In this document: in pieces, positions 9,393 to 18,300 of the stretch
How positions within the stretch are numbered: the first letter of the stretch is position 1
Layout of the letters: each line of letters begins with the position of its first letter
Assembly (NCBI GenBank): GCA_963844885.1
Contig: CAWJQA010000006.1
Location: 682,001 to 746,000 of the forward strand
Length of the DNA stretch: 64,000 nucleotides
Direction of reading: 5' to 3'
DNA from: DATMER01 sp963844885
GTDB taxonomy: Bacteria > Acidobacteriota > Thermoanaerobaculia > Multivoradales > UBA5704
The notes under the pieces: model-generated
Told to the model about the DNA's origin: nothing
Databases searched by the model: none
The model's input: the letters and a program-made list of their open reading frames with translations, nothing else
Translations under genes and position numbers: made by a program

Positions 9393-9850
9393 CTTCGGCG
9401 GGGGACAGGGAGCCCGCACTAGGTGCCTGGCTCAAACCATCACTCTGATTGAGCCCCTGTTCTCCGCCGTTATGCTCTTTGCAGGAGATGCGCCCAGGTC
9501 GCGAGCCACGACGTGCTGGCGCCCCGTTCTTCGGGGTAGCTCACTACGGCTGTCCTCCAGCCTTGGACACGACCTGGAACCGAAGATTTTCTGGGGGCAC
9601 AAAACTGTGCCAGGGGTGCTGGAGCCGGTTCCCGGCTCCAGCACCTTGATCCCGATGGGTGGCTGGTGCGGATCTCCGTACCGAACACACGAGACAACGG
9701 GCGCGCAATCCCGCAACGAGCTTGTACCGTCCCCGAGCCCGACCGTCCGGAACCGAGCAACTCCCGGAAGGGAGAGGTGTCGGGAGTTGACAAGGGGCCT
9801 TCTAATGGGTGGCACCTGTAGGGGGGGGCCTGTAGGGTGGAAGTTTTTCC
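9393..9850 (+). ncRNA. Candidate structured non-coding region of the IS110 element (possible bridge RNA)
   Basis: About 450 bases with no plausible gene after the transposase stop. It contains a 14-bp perfect stem at 9615-9645 and a weaker hairpin just before it (GGCAC...GTGCC, about 9596-9611). In IS1111-type elements the right non-coding end encodes the guide (bridge) RNA. The assignment is by position and structure only; guide loops matching flanking DNA were not identified. Confidence 0.35.
9615..9645. other. Perfect 14-bp inverted repeat with 3-nt loop
   Basis: GGTGCTGGAGCCGG (9615-9628), loop TTC, CCGGCTCCAGCACC (9632-9645). No T-run follows, so it is unlikely to be a simple intrinsic terminator. 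It lies in the middle of the element's non-coding right part. Confidence 0.85.
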
Positions 9851-9854
9851 GACC

Positions 9855-10030
9855 CAACACGCCGGATAAGGCGAAGCCTGCTTTCTGAGCAGATTTACAG
9901 ATCAGCGAGCCTCGCCCGAGCTCCCGAGTCCCAAAACTACAGCAGTGGTCATCCCGCAAAGAGAAAAAGGACGCTTGGCCGGGCGCTCTGGCGCTGAAGT
10001 TACGCCCCACCTCTCTTCACTTGCTCTGAT
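9855..10030 (+). repeat. Repeat copy 3: diverged tail of the Y1-transposase repeat
   Basis: It starts near CGCCGGATAAGGCGAAGCCT and ends with CTTCACTTGCTCTGATGA, matching the last ~180 bases of the repeats ending at 8297 and 14366, with a ~25-base internal deletion and more point changes. It carries no transposase sequence. Its end overlaps the last ten codons of the small minus-strand gene at 10000-10125. Confidence 0.75.
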
Positions 10031-10125
10031 GACACCTTCTCAGCCTTGGTCCGATCAAACCTTAGAGCGCCCCAGTAGAACAGCACCGCAACCAACAAGA
10101 ATGTGACCAGTGCGATTATGAACAT
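10000..10125 (-). CDS. Small single-pass membrane protein (41 aa)
   Basis: ATG at 10125 follows AAAGGAGGATTGCGG, a strong site with good spacing. The 41-residue product starts MFIIALVTFLLVAVLFYWGA, one clear membrane segment, followed by a charged tail (RFDRTKAEKVSSEQVKR). It is the last gene of the lower-GC membrane operon running from 12044 to 10000, 40 nt after the TPR gene's stop. Its last ten codons fall in repeat copy 3, so the natural C-terminus may have been replaced. It is not a known family to me; coding status rests on the RBS and the hydrophobic pattern. Confidence 0.5.
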   Translation of the reverse strand: MFIIALVTFLLVAVLFYWGALRFDRTKAEKVSSEQVKRGGA

Positions 10126-10165
10126 CCGCAATCCTCCTTTACCCTAGCATACTATCCATACCGTG

Positions 10166-11635
10166 CTACTTCGCCGATACCAGAGCACCATTCTGATCCT
10201 TGATTCGAGCCGCTGAAAGACGATACACGACTGACTCAGTTCTTTCATTCAGGGCAATGCGGGAGAATATGGATTGCGCCAATGCGTGCTTGCCGGTTCT
10301 CTCGTAGATGAGAGCAATGTGAAAGTAGGGCCATGGATATGTGTTGTCAGCCCTGACGGCCCCCTCAAGGATTCTGTAAGCAAGCCGAGGTTCTCCGAGC
10401 CGAAAGATAATGTACCCGCAGATATCCATCAGAATCAGCTCATTGCCGCGATAATAGGAATAACTGAGAAGCCTCCCAAGTGTCTTCTTCGCGAGAAACC
10501 TCTCATTTATTCTATTGGCGCTGTGAATATGATAAAGAGCGTCTTTAGCTTCTGGCGTCGAAAGATTCGCCTCGACATCTGCGAGCATAATTGAGGCCAA
10601 AGCGTAGTAGGCATGGGCAAACATTCTTCCCGCCGAGGCATAGGTTGTCGTTCCGGCGCTCGTTGATTCAAGCTCACCTTCGAGATAAGGTTTGAGAATT
10701 GCTCGCGCTTTTTCTGCTCCTTCTCGATTCTTGCCAGGGGCGAGTGCAATAAGTGCTAAATATGCCGCACACCGAACGTCTGGCTTGCTCGAACTGCCAG
10801 CCTTCAATAATTTCTCTGCCGCGGCTATATCGCCAAGACTATAGAGCGCTCGGCCGAAGTAGTAACACAAATCAGAGTCAGGCATGATCAAGGTCATGTT
10901 ATCTTCAAGTATTCTGCGGAATTCTTTCTGGTCATTTGTCAAAAGTTCTTTAAACGCCCTTAGCGCCAACCGCCGTTGAGGATTTTCCTCGGAAGAAATA
11001 AGCCTTCCGAGTCGCGACAAGCCGAAGGGTCTGGTTATCTTGTGGATAATGGCGGCTGTTTCTTGATCCTCTGCAAAGGACTCAAGGTCGAATAAATGAA
11101 GCCGTCTCCTCAGGACAAGAGTATTTTTCCTCGTCTCGAAGGCCATCTCATGGATAAATATTCCAACGACCTGAAATGGCGCATAGTATGGATTTAAATA
11201 TAGGACGTAGATGAGAAGAACATTGGTCAATCCAAAGGCCAGCGTCGAATTTGCCTTCCAGACCAAAGAAGCGTCTGAAGCCATTCTTCGCATAGAGACG
11301 ATATTGAGCAATCTCCACTTAGATAGCCATTGCCGAAAGTGAAAACCGAGTATAAGGCTCAACAAGGCCGGAAGAAGCTGAAAGCTATAGCGTGGCTGGC
11401 TGAAACTGGCGCCTACAAGAATAATTGCCAGTGAAACGTATACGAGAAAGAAAAGCTCTATTTTGAGATCGTTGTCGGTGCCGACGATAAATGTTCGCTT
11501 AGCTCGCCTATAAAATGGCCCCTGAGCCGCCGGCCGAAAGAGCCACCGCTTCTTTCTGGTCTGATAGGCATTCAAAAGAACCGAGAAAAGTATGCCTAGT
11601 GCCAGGAGGATGAAGATCCCAGTAAGATCGCCCAT
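10166..11635 (-). CDS. Multi-pass membrane protein with C-terminal TPR-like repeats, unknown function
   Basis: A 489-residue protein. Membrane segments lie near residues 5-22, 60-80, 85-102 and 135-155. They are followed by a soluble helical region whose pairs of helices (GRALYSLGDIAAAEKLLKAG, HIALIYERTGKHALAQSIFS) look like tetratricopeptide repeats. ATG 11635 lies 4 nt after the stop of the upstream gene; a GTG at 11653 overlapping that gene is an alternative start. Base composition is clearly lower in GC than the surroundings, as for the whole 10.0-12.6 kb block, which suggests transfer. A scaffold or assembly role at the membrane is possible but not shown. Confidence 0.72.
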   Translation of the reverse strand: MGDLTGIFILLALGILFSVLLNAYQTRKKRWLFRPAAQGPFYRRAKRTFIVGTDNDLKIELFFLVYVSLAIILVGASFSQPRYSFQLLPALLSLILGFHFRQWLSKWRLLNIVSMRRMASDASLVWKANSTLAFGLTNVLLIYVLYLNPYYAPFQVVGIFIHEMAFETRKNTLVLRRRLHLFDLESFAEDQETAAIIHKITRPFGLSRLGRLISSEENPQRRLALRAFKELLTNDQKEFRRILEDNMTLIMPDSDLCYYFGRALYSLGDIAAAEKLLKAGSSSKPDVRCAAYLALIALAPGKNREGAEKARAILKPYLEGELESTSAGTTTYASAGRMFAHAYYALASIMLADVEANLSTPEAKDALYHIHSANRINERFLAKKTLGRLLSYSYYRGNELILMDICGYIIFRLGEPRLAYRILEGAVRADNTYPWPYFHIALIYERTGKHALAQSIFSRIALNERTESVVYRLSAARIKDQNGALVSAK

Positions 11636-11639
11636 GGCC

Positions 11640-12044
11640 TTACCTATATCCACTAAGAAGATGATTAAGCTTTAGTTCTATAAAGCTGGTAACGGACAGA
11701 TAAACGGATACTAATCCTAATAGCACGGTGACTGGAACCTGTGGTTGGAGGACGTCTTTTTTGTCGATAACTTGCTGCGTTAGCCACAGAGTGAGCACCC
11801 ACAGTACAAGATAGCAGCCCATAGCAAGCAGAACGACGGCAAGGTTTTCGAGAAACATGCGCGCTGCAACTAGGCCCATTGCAAGGAACACCATCTCATG
11901 GCCAATATACTTTAAGCGCTGGAGAACTCCGTCCCTGTTGATCATTTGTGTTAGCAAAAAGTTTGTTACGAAGAGGCCCAGAGTTATGCAGACGTGCAGT
12001 AGGTCTAAGGTACCGGGCGCGAATGGGGGTTGCTGGGGAACCAT
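11640..12044 (-). CDS. Four-helix integral membrane protein, unknown function
   Basis: 134 residues, ATG 12044 after CAAAGGAGATAAAATC. Hydrophobic segments near 14-33, 46-64, 68-92 and 105-122 predict four membrane helices with short loops. It heads the lower-GC operon and its stop is 4 nt before the TPR gene's ATG, so the two products probably act together. No motif allowed a family name. The C-terminus is a short cytoplasmic tail (IELKLNHLLSGYR). Confidence 0.68.
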   Translation of the reverse strand: MVPQQPPFAPGTLDLLHVCITLGLFVTNFLLTQMINRDGVLQRLKYIGHEMVFLAMGLVAARMFLENLAVVLLAMGCYLVLWVLTLWLTQQVIDKKDVLQPQVPVTVLLGLVSVYLSVTSFIELKLNHLLSGYR

Positions 12045-12652
12045 GGAAGATTTTATCTCCTTTGTAAGTATCCCCGGTAGAGGCCGGAGTCTTTAGGTGC
12101 TAGTGCCGACGATGAGAACCCCGAGGGGGAAGAACATGCTTTGCTCTTCGGGGAACCCAGCTCGCTGTTCAACCTGCTGCATATTCACCGCGGCTTCTTC
12201 CTACTGCGATAAACGTATGGCGCCACCCGCTGATACGAGCCCCAAAAAGCTTTGCCTCAATAGAGGCATACTTCCAAGACGCCGCGCCGCCTAACTACCG
12301 TCGTTCCAAATCTTGGCCGACAATTGTGTTTTCTGCCTGTCTACGCTCTCGTTCCAACGCTGTAGGATCGCCCAGTCTTGCCAAGTTATTTGTTCTTTTA
12401 TCTTCGCGCTTTGTGACCAAGCTACACTGCCTCCTAAGTTTCGTCAATCTTAGAGATACTGTCGCATATGTCTCTTTCGCGAGACGAAGACCTCTCCCCA
12501 TCCTTCTCCCGGCATAGGTTGAGGCGAAGCACTCCTCTCTCGCAGAGCGAGCTTCTTGAATCCTTGAGACTTAGTAAGTATCGACCTGCGTATGCCCAAG
12601 TGTCAACCCATCTTCTTGATGGCTGTATAAGCATCGGCAGCCGGTGAATTTA
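12045..12652. other. Lower-GC intergenic region
   Basis: About 600 bases upstream of the membrane operon. Several short open frames exist on both strands but none has an RBS, codon pattern or recognisable product. The composition matches the operon, so this is probably its upstream flank on an acquired segment. No promoter could be picked with confidence. Confidence 0.5.
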
Positions 12653-12840
12653 GGTAGAGTCGGCGGCGGGCGCGGTGGCTGTAGGTCGAGGGAGTAGCTG
12701 TTGCCGGCGGCTTTCGCCTTGTCGCCGGTGCCTCAGTCTCGGCCGTGGCTCCGTTTCCCGCCGCCGCTCATCGAACCGGACGTGCGGATCGCCCGCATCC
12801 GGCTCTCGGACGGGCTTCACGAGAGGGCATGCACGGGACT
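12653..12840 (-). mobile_element. Group II intron 3' remnant containing domain V
   Basis: On the minus strand, 12805 to 12773 folds as a domain V hairpin: GAGCCGGA pairs with TCCGGTTC, a 2-nt CG bulge follows, then TGCGG pairs with CCGCA under a GCGA-type tetraloop, with the catalytic AGC triad in place. Downstream come GATGAGCGGCGGCGGGAAAC and an end CGACTCTACC at 12653, a 3' tail I recall behind intron reverse transcriptases. No reverse transcriptase gene or 5' intron domains are present upstream, so this is a fragment. It was recognised from memory of the fold, not by a covariance search. Confidence 0.6.
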
Positions 12841-12944
12841 CCCTTCCAGGCGCCTCTGGCGGATGTCGATCACTCCCACCCTGCCATGGATCTCGGAGTG
12901 TCCGAATCGGCTGGTACCGCTGACGCGCTGACGCGCAGCTTGTG

Positions 12945-13075
12945 CCCCAGAGGGTGCCAGAGGTCGCTTCCAGCCTCCGGCGTCGACTGTGAGGTACCGG
13001 GGACCCCCCAGAGGGTGCCAGAGGTCGCTTCCAGAGGTCGCTTCCAGCCTCCAGCGTCGACTGTGGGGTACCGGG
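12945..13075. repeat. Two-copy tandem repeat of about 61 bp
   Basis: Copy 1 (12945-13003) and copy 2 (13006-13075) share CCCCAGAGGGTGCCAGAGGT, CGCTTCCAGCCTCC and CGTCGACTGTG. Copy 2 is longer because it doubles a 14-mer ending CGCTTCCAG internally. It lies between the group II remnant and the Y1 transposase; replication slippage or element scars would explain it. Confidence 0.85.
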
Positions 13076-13186
13076 CCGACCCGAGTGTGATACGCTCCGC
13101 GTCGCTCCCCCCTCTCACCCCACCACCTCAGTTCTTCATCATCCCCTTGATGACATTCGCGGGCCGTTTTCCGTCTCTATATAGGC

Positions 13187-14116
13187 ATGGCCCGAAGTGT
13201 GCGCTTTGTGCCCCAAGGGGGCGCCCTGGTGGAAGTCACGGTCCGGACGAGACAGTCCCGTCTCCTCCTCCGACCAAGCTCTGTCCTGAACGAGATCGTG
13301 ATCGGCGTTCTCGGACGCGCTCAGAGACGATATGGCGTGCTCTGCTTCGATGTGGTCTTCGTCTCAACCCACATCCACGCTTTGGTGTGGGTCGAGGACG
13401 CCGAACAGCTCGCCCGCTTCATGCAGTACGTCAACGGCAAGCTCGGCAAAGAAGTCGGCCGGCTGGTCGGCTGGCGCCACGGGATCTGGTCCAGGCGCTA
13501 CACCGCGATCCTCGTCAGCAACGAGGAAAAGGCCCAGGTGGCGCGCCTGAAGTACCTGCTTGGACATGGCGTTAAAGAGTTCCTGGTGGAGCGCGCCGCG
13601 GACTGGCCGGGAGTCAACTCCGTCCGGGCCATCCTGGAGGGCAAACCGCTCACCGGCTATTGGTTCGACCGCAAGGCGGAGTATGCTGCCAGGAACCGCG
13701 GCGAAGAATTCGGCCGGCTGACCTACGCCACCGAGGAGACGTTCTTCCTGAGTCCTCTGCCCTGCTGGGCCCATCTCTCGCCGGAGCAATACCGGGAACG
13801 GGTGGCCGCCCTGGTCGAAGAGATCGAAGCCGAGGCCAGAGCGATCCGGCGCGAGAAGGGGATTCCGGTCCTGGGCGTCAAAGCCGTACTCCAGCAGAAT
13901 CCCCACACCGAGCCGAACCGGACCAAGAAGTCACCGGCTCCCCGCTTTCACGCCGCCAGCAAGGCGGCCCGCAACGCGCTACGCGAAATGTACGGCCTCT
14001 TTCTGGCGGCCTTCCGGGATGCCGCCGAGCAACTCAAGGCCGGAGACCGATCGGCGCAGTTTCCGTTGGGATCGTTCCCGCCTGGCTTACCGTTCGTCCG
14101 AGCCCTGCCGCTGTAG
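13187..14116 (+). CDS. Y1 (IS200/RAYT-like) transposase with an extended C-terminus
   Basis: 309 residues from ATG 13187. The Y1 HUH core shows THIHALVWVED (HxH metal ligands, about residues 63-65) and, further on, HGIWSRRYTAILVSNEEKAQ with the candidate catalytic tyrosine. It then has YLLGHGVKEFLVERAADWPG and the N-S-V-R-A-I-L pattern typical of REP-associated transposases. About 120 extra C-terminal residues are basic and proline-rich and are not part of the usual fold. The gene's 3' end and tail are copied at 7790-8297, and the tail again at 9855-10030, so it behaves like the source of a dispersed repeat. It could be active. Confidence 0.82.
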   Translation: MARSVRFVPQGGALVEVTVRTRQSRLLLRPSSVLNEIVIGVLGRAQRRYGVLCFDVVFVSTHIHALVWVEDAEQLARFMQYVNGKLGKEVGRLVGWRHGIWSRRYTAILVSNEEKAQVARLKYLLGHGVKEFLVERAADWPGVNSVRAILEGKPLTGYWFDRKAEYAARNRGEEFGRLTYATEETFFLSPLPCWAHLSPEQYRERVAALVEEIEAEARAIRREKGIPVLGVKAVLQQNPHTEPNRTKKSPAPRFHAASKAARNALREMYGLFLAAFRDAAEQLKAGDRSAQFPLGSFPPGLPFVRALPL

Positions 14117-14366
14117 CCGAGATCGTCTCACCAACCCTCACCTCGATCGGATGTTTTGCCGACCTCAAGCGCCGGATAGGGCGAAGCCTGCTCTCCGAGC
14201 AGATTTATCGATCAGCGAGCCTCGTCCTGGCACTGGTGGAAAGACGGATTCGAGCTCCCGGTTCCCAAAACTACAGCGGTAGTCGGTCCGTCAAGAGATG
14301 AAGGCCGCTTGGTCGGGCGCTCTGCCGCTGAAGTTACGCCCTGACTCTTTTCACTTGCTCTGGCAC
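13866..14366 (+). repeat. Repeat copy 2: parent copy (transposase 3' end plus tail)
   Basis: The reference copy of the dispersed repeat, beginning within the transposase gene and running ~250 bases past its TAG to CTTTTCACTTGCTCTGGCAC. The tail contains CGAAGCCTGCTCTCCGAGCA and GGTCGGGCGCTCTGCCG. It ends inside the displaced Rhs fragment, whose 3' part it has replaced. Confidence 0.85.
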
Positions 14367-14378
14367 TTGTAGGGGCAG

Positions 14379-14988
14379 CTCGTTGGCCGGCCAGGCGGTC
14401 ATTTCGCCTTGCGCCGTGGCGTCGATCGCGGTGATGTTGAGCGACACCGCGGTGGCGCTGCTCGGAATGCCGCAGACGCCTGCCAGGGTCACCGTTCGCG
14501 TTTCGCCCGCGGCGAGCGGCGCCGACTGATCACGGGTGTCTAGCACCCGGCAAGGCGTCAGCGTGAAAAAGTCACCGCCGGTGCTCCCGGCGGTCACCAG
14601 TCGCGGAGTTCCCAAATGATCGAGATGGAGATGCCGGACTCCTTCGGTGGGATGGGAGGAGGCTAGGAGCTGCGAGCCTCGATAGATGTAGTCCTTGAAG
14701 CTGCTCCAGGAAGCGTGGGCCTCGTACTCGCGAAGAAGCTTGCCGTCCAGATCCCGCAGCGCCCAGAGGGAGCCTCCACCTCCTACTCGGTAGGACCAGA
14801 AGCGCTCATCCCCCGCGGTGTAGATGTAAGCCCAGTCCTCGGCGCCGGATTTCATGCGAATCATCTGGTTGAAACCGTCATATTGATAGGTGCTGCCGTT
14901 CCAAGCGATCAAATTGCCCGCGGCATCGTAGGACGTTCCAGTGCCGTTCAGGCGGTTGGTGGCCGCGCTCGTCGGCGTCGTTCTATGG
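14379..14988 (-). pseudogene. Displaced Rhs core fragment
   Basis: About 200 codons nearly identical to the C-terminal core of the Rhs protein at 15340-20449. It runs from NRLNGTGTSYDAAGN through the YD-type repeats, HLHLDHLGTPRLV, the inserted PCRVLDTRD domain and up to MTAWPANE. It has no start, and its own toxin tip is missing because the Y1-transposase repeat follows. Orphan core modules downstream of an immunity gene are a known feature of Rhs loci and act as spare tips by recombination; this one has lost its tip. Confidence 0.82.
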
Positions 14989-15333
14989 CTCACTATGAAT
15001 GATCTTTTGGCGCACTGTGTTGTCGGGGCCAATATATACCCATGCTTCCTGGTAGAACTCAAGCCATCGAGGCGGATTACCCATAAAGCAATACACTGAA
15101 CAACCAGGGCACTGCCAGTAGTCAGAACCAAGAGCCGTCACGCTGATAGGATCGCCCAAAGCGTTCGTCACCTCTAACGCTGGCATTCCCGGCTGGATCT
15201 TCTCAAACGTATCGAGACTGAATCGATTCGATTTTTGAACAAACAAATTGAACGGGTTGAAAAAAATCAAACCGCCAATAACTATGGAAATTCCGATGAA
15301 CAACAACAGAAGCTTCGTTGCTTTAGCCATCAT
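14983..15333 (-). CDS. Candidate Rhs immunity protein (membrane-anchored)
   Basis: 116 residues, ATG 15333, only 6 nt after the Rhs stop, in the usual place of an immunity gene. It starts MMAKATKLLLLFIGISIVIG (one membrane segment), then a small domain with FEKIQPGMPALEVTNALGDP, a pattern similar to the BamE/SmpA-like fold, and a WQCPGCSVYC cysteine cluster. GC content is lower than the Rhs core, as expected for a toxin-immunity tip swapped by recombination. A membrane-anchored periplasmic domain would fit protection against a periplasm-acting toxin. The role is inferred from position only. Confidence 0.55.
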   Translation of the reverse strand: MMAKATKLLLLFIGISIVIGGLIFFNPFNLFVQKSNRFSLDTFEKIQPGMPALEVTNALGDPISVTALGSDYWQCPGCSVYCFMGNPPRWLEFYQEAWVYIGPDNTVRQKIIHSEP

Positions 15334-15339
15334 GACCCC

Positions 15340-18300
15340 CTACTGCCGTTCTTCCTGGTCCTTCTTCGGTGACTCCTGCCTCTTTTCCTTCGTGTCCAGC
15401 TTCTCTTGTCGCAGCTTTTCTTTATCCGCCACTGCCGCGGCCTTGGCCTCTTCGCTTTCAGGAGCAACCCAACCTTGCCTTGAGGCTTCGCCCGGATCTA
15501 TGTACCCGGTTTTTCCACCGACAAAATAGACGGCATATTCACCGTCACGATTGAGAACAACGTTTCCGTCATCGTCGTATTCTATGTCTACGTCACTGCC
15601 AGCGATTTTGAAGGCGCCGTTCTTCTTGCCCTCTATTGGATCATCCTTTGCAATTACGATCGCATCAGCATCTTCAATATAGGTATCGGAGCTCTCACCA
15701 TAGTCGAGCGGTATCACGTATGTATGCTTGTTCTTGTCGCCAGCGACCCAGACTACATGGCCTGGAGATGTGAAATTAAAGACGATCCCAGCAAAAGAAC
15801 CCTCCCGTTCATTTTTACCATCTGGATCTAGGTAGCGGATCGGACAATTTCTAGCATAAGAATAAAGATTCAGAGTTTGAGGAACTTTCTGCTCGCCGCC
15901 TCTATGAGGATCTGCGCTAAGGAATCGACCTGTAAACGGACTGTAGAACCGAGCATGCATATAATCCAAATCATCCCCCGCCCCCGCCAAACTCGCCAGA
16001 TCCCGCTCGTGCCCCGTGAACTTCATCTGCTCGGTGTCCTGGTTGAACGCCGTGGCCTCTTCACCGAACGGGTAGTAGACATGATAGGCGACGACCGCTC
16101 CTGCCGGTTCCGTGAAGTAACCGTTGACGTCGATGACCAGGTGGACGGTGCCGGAGAGTTGATTGGCGTAGAACGCCAGGGCGCCATTTCCCAGTTTCAG
16201 GATGCCGTTGTTGGCTCGATTGAGGCTCGCTTGATAGGAAATCGCCGAGGTGACCGGCTGCGGTTCGTTGGCCGGCCAGGCGGTCATTTCGCCCTGCGCC
16301 GTGGCGTCGATCGCGGTGATGTTGAGCGACACCGCGGTGGCGCTGCTCGGAATGCCGCAGACGCCGGCCAAGGTCACTGTTCGCGTTTCGCCCGCGGTGA
16401 GCGGCGCCGACTGATCACGGGTGTCGAGCACCCGGCAGGGCGTCAGCGTGAAGAAGTCACCGCCGGTGCTCCCGGCGGTGATCAGGCGCGGGGTGCCCAG
16501 ATGATCGAGGTGGAGGTGCCGGGCTCCTTCGGTGGGATGGGAGGAGCCTAGGAGCTGGCTGCCCCGGTAGATATAATCCTTGAAAGTGCTCCAGGAAGTG
16601 TGGGCCTCGTACTCGCGGAGAAGCTTGCCGTCCAGGTCCCGCAGCGCCCAGAGGGAACCTCCCCCTCCCACGCGGTAGGACCAGAAGCGCTCGTCTCCGG
16701 CGGTGTAGATGTAGACCCAGTCCTCGGCGCCTGATTTCATGCGGATCATCTGGTTGAAGCCGTCATACTGATAGGTGTTGCCGTTCCAAGCGGTCAAATT
16801 GCCCGCGGCATCGTAGGATGTTCCGGTCCCATTCAAGCGGTTTGTCACCGCGCTCGTCGGCGTCGATCGGCCGCTCGTGCCGCCGATGGAGAGGATGTTG
16901 CCGAACGGGTCGTAGCTGTAGCTCTGCCACTTCTGGGTACCGCCGCCGGTCGCGCCGTCGTAGACGTGGCCCTCGAGGAGCCGGCTCACCCGGTCGTAGA
17001 GGAAATAGCCGCTGCCGGTCTTCACCACGTTGCCGGTGCCGTCATAGGCATACGTTCCCGAGCTCCAGAGCGTCGTGGTCCCCTTCGCCGACGAGATCAA
17101 AGAGGGGCGCCTCATGCTGTCCGGGTCGTTGGCCTGGGTGTCCACCACGCCGTTCGAGTGGGTGATCTGGTTGACCATGCCGTTCGCATGATAGCTGAGG
17201 GTCGCCCATCCGGGTACGGATGTCAAGAACCCGTTCGTGTATCCTGGCGAGATGGAGCGTGCCACCGGCACGCAGGCCGCGAACTGGCAGGCCGGATAGG
17301 TGACGCTGCCGAGGTCGCCGAGGGCGTTCCAGGTCCAGGACTGCGAAAACGATTCGCCGGGCGCCCCGTTGTAGGTCATCTGGGTTGTTCGGCTCGACGC
17401 TCTCCCCTGCCGGTCGCCGTAGGTGTAGGTCTCGGTCATCAGCACCGTGGCGTTGAACGGCGCGCCCACGTAGTTGTAGCGCTGCGCCGACTCCAGTCGG
17501 CCGTTCGTCCTCATTCCCGCGGCGTTGGAGGAGCCGTAGGTGAAGACTTTCAGGATGTTGCCGCCGGTTGCGTCCACCTGCTTGAGGCGTTCGGCACGGT
17601 CGTAGGTGAAGGTCAGGTCGTTTGGGCCGTCCACCTTTCTCCCGGCGTGGCCTCTTGCATCGTACTTCGAATAGGTCACCGTTCCGTTGCCTCCGGGATC
17701 GGCTCCCTTCTCCGGATGCTGCTCGCTGACCAGAAAGCCGCGGTTGTCATACGTGAAGTAACGGTTTTGCGTCCCGGCCACCGCCACCTGTCGCACCCGG
17801 CTCAAGCGGTTGCCGACGTCGTAGAAGTAGGTGGTCGTGGCGTCGTTGCCGTTCGACTCCGCCTGCTCCTTCACCTGATAGAGCCGGCCCTGGCGATCGT
17901 AAAACTCCTGTGTGGTCGCGAGCACCTCGTTGATCGTGGAGCCGGTGATGGTGTTGCCGACCTTGGAGGTCCGACTCACCTTTCGCACGCCCAGGTATGC
18001 GAGGGTCACGTCGTGAGCCGAGCCGTCCGGCGGCCGGATGGTGGTGGGCCGGCCGAACGGGTCGTAGTTGAGATACTCAGTCTTCTCCGCGGTGTTGCCC
18101 TGCTCAGTGACCTGGGTCTTCCAGTGAAGCGGATTGTAGTCTGTCTGGCGGATCGACCAGGTACCGTCCGGCATCTTCGTGTGCTCCTGCCAGACCCTGC
18201 CGAAGGAGTCGTATTTGATGATCGATTCGGCCAGGGCCGTGCCGCCGCCGTTCGGCTGGCGCGAGACCTGGACCTGGGCGGGCGAGCTGGCTCCGAGCGA

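Larger units (their letters stand above)
8298..9850 (+). mobile_element. IS110-family insertion sequence (boundaries approximate)
   Basis: The element holds one transposase gene (8376-9392), a short 5' segment with a hairpin and about 450 bases of structured non-coding DNA downstream. The left edge is placed where repeat copy 1 ends (CACTTGCTCT then GATGA); the right edge where repeat copy 3 begins. IS110 elements have no terminal inverted repeats and make little or no target duplication, so ends cannot be read exactly. The long 3' non-coding part recalls the IS1111 subgroup. Confidence 0.6.

Noticed and set aside
12097..12634. Several 60-70 codon frames in the lower-GC intergenic region
   Set aside because: No RBS, overlapping on both strands, and no conserved pattern.
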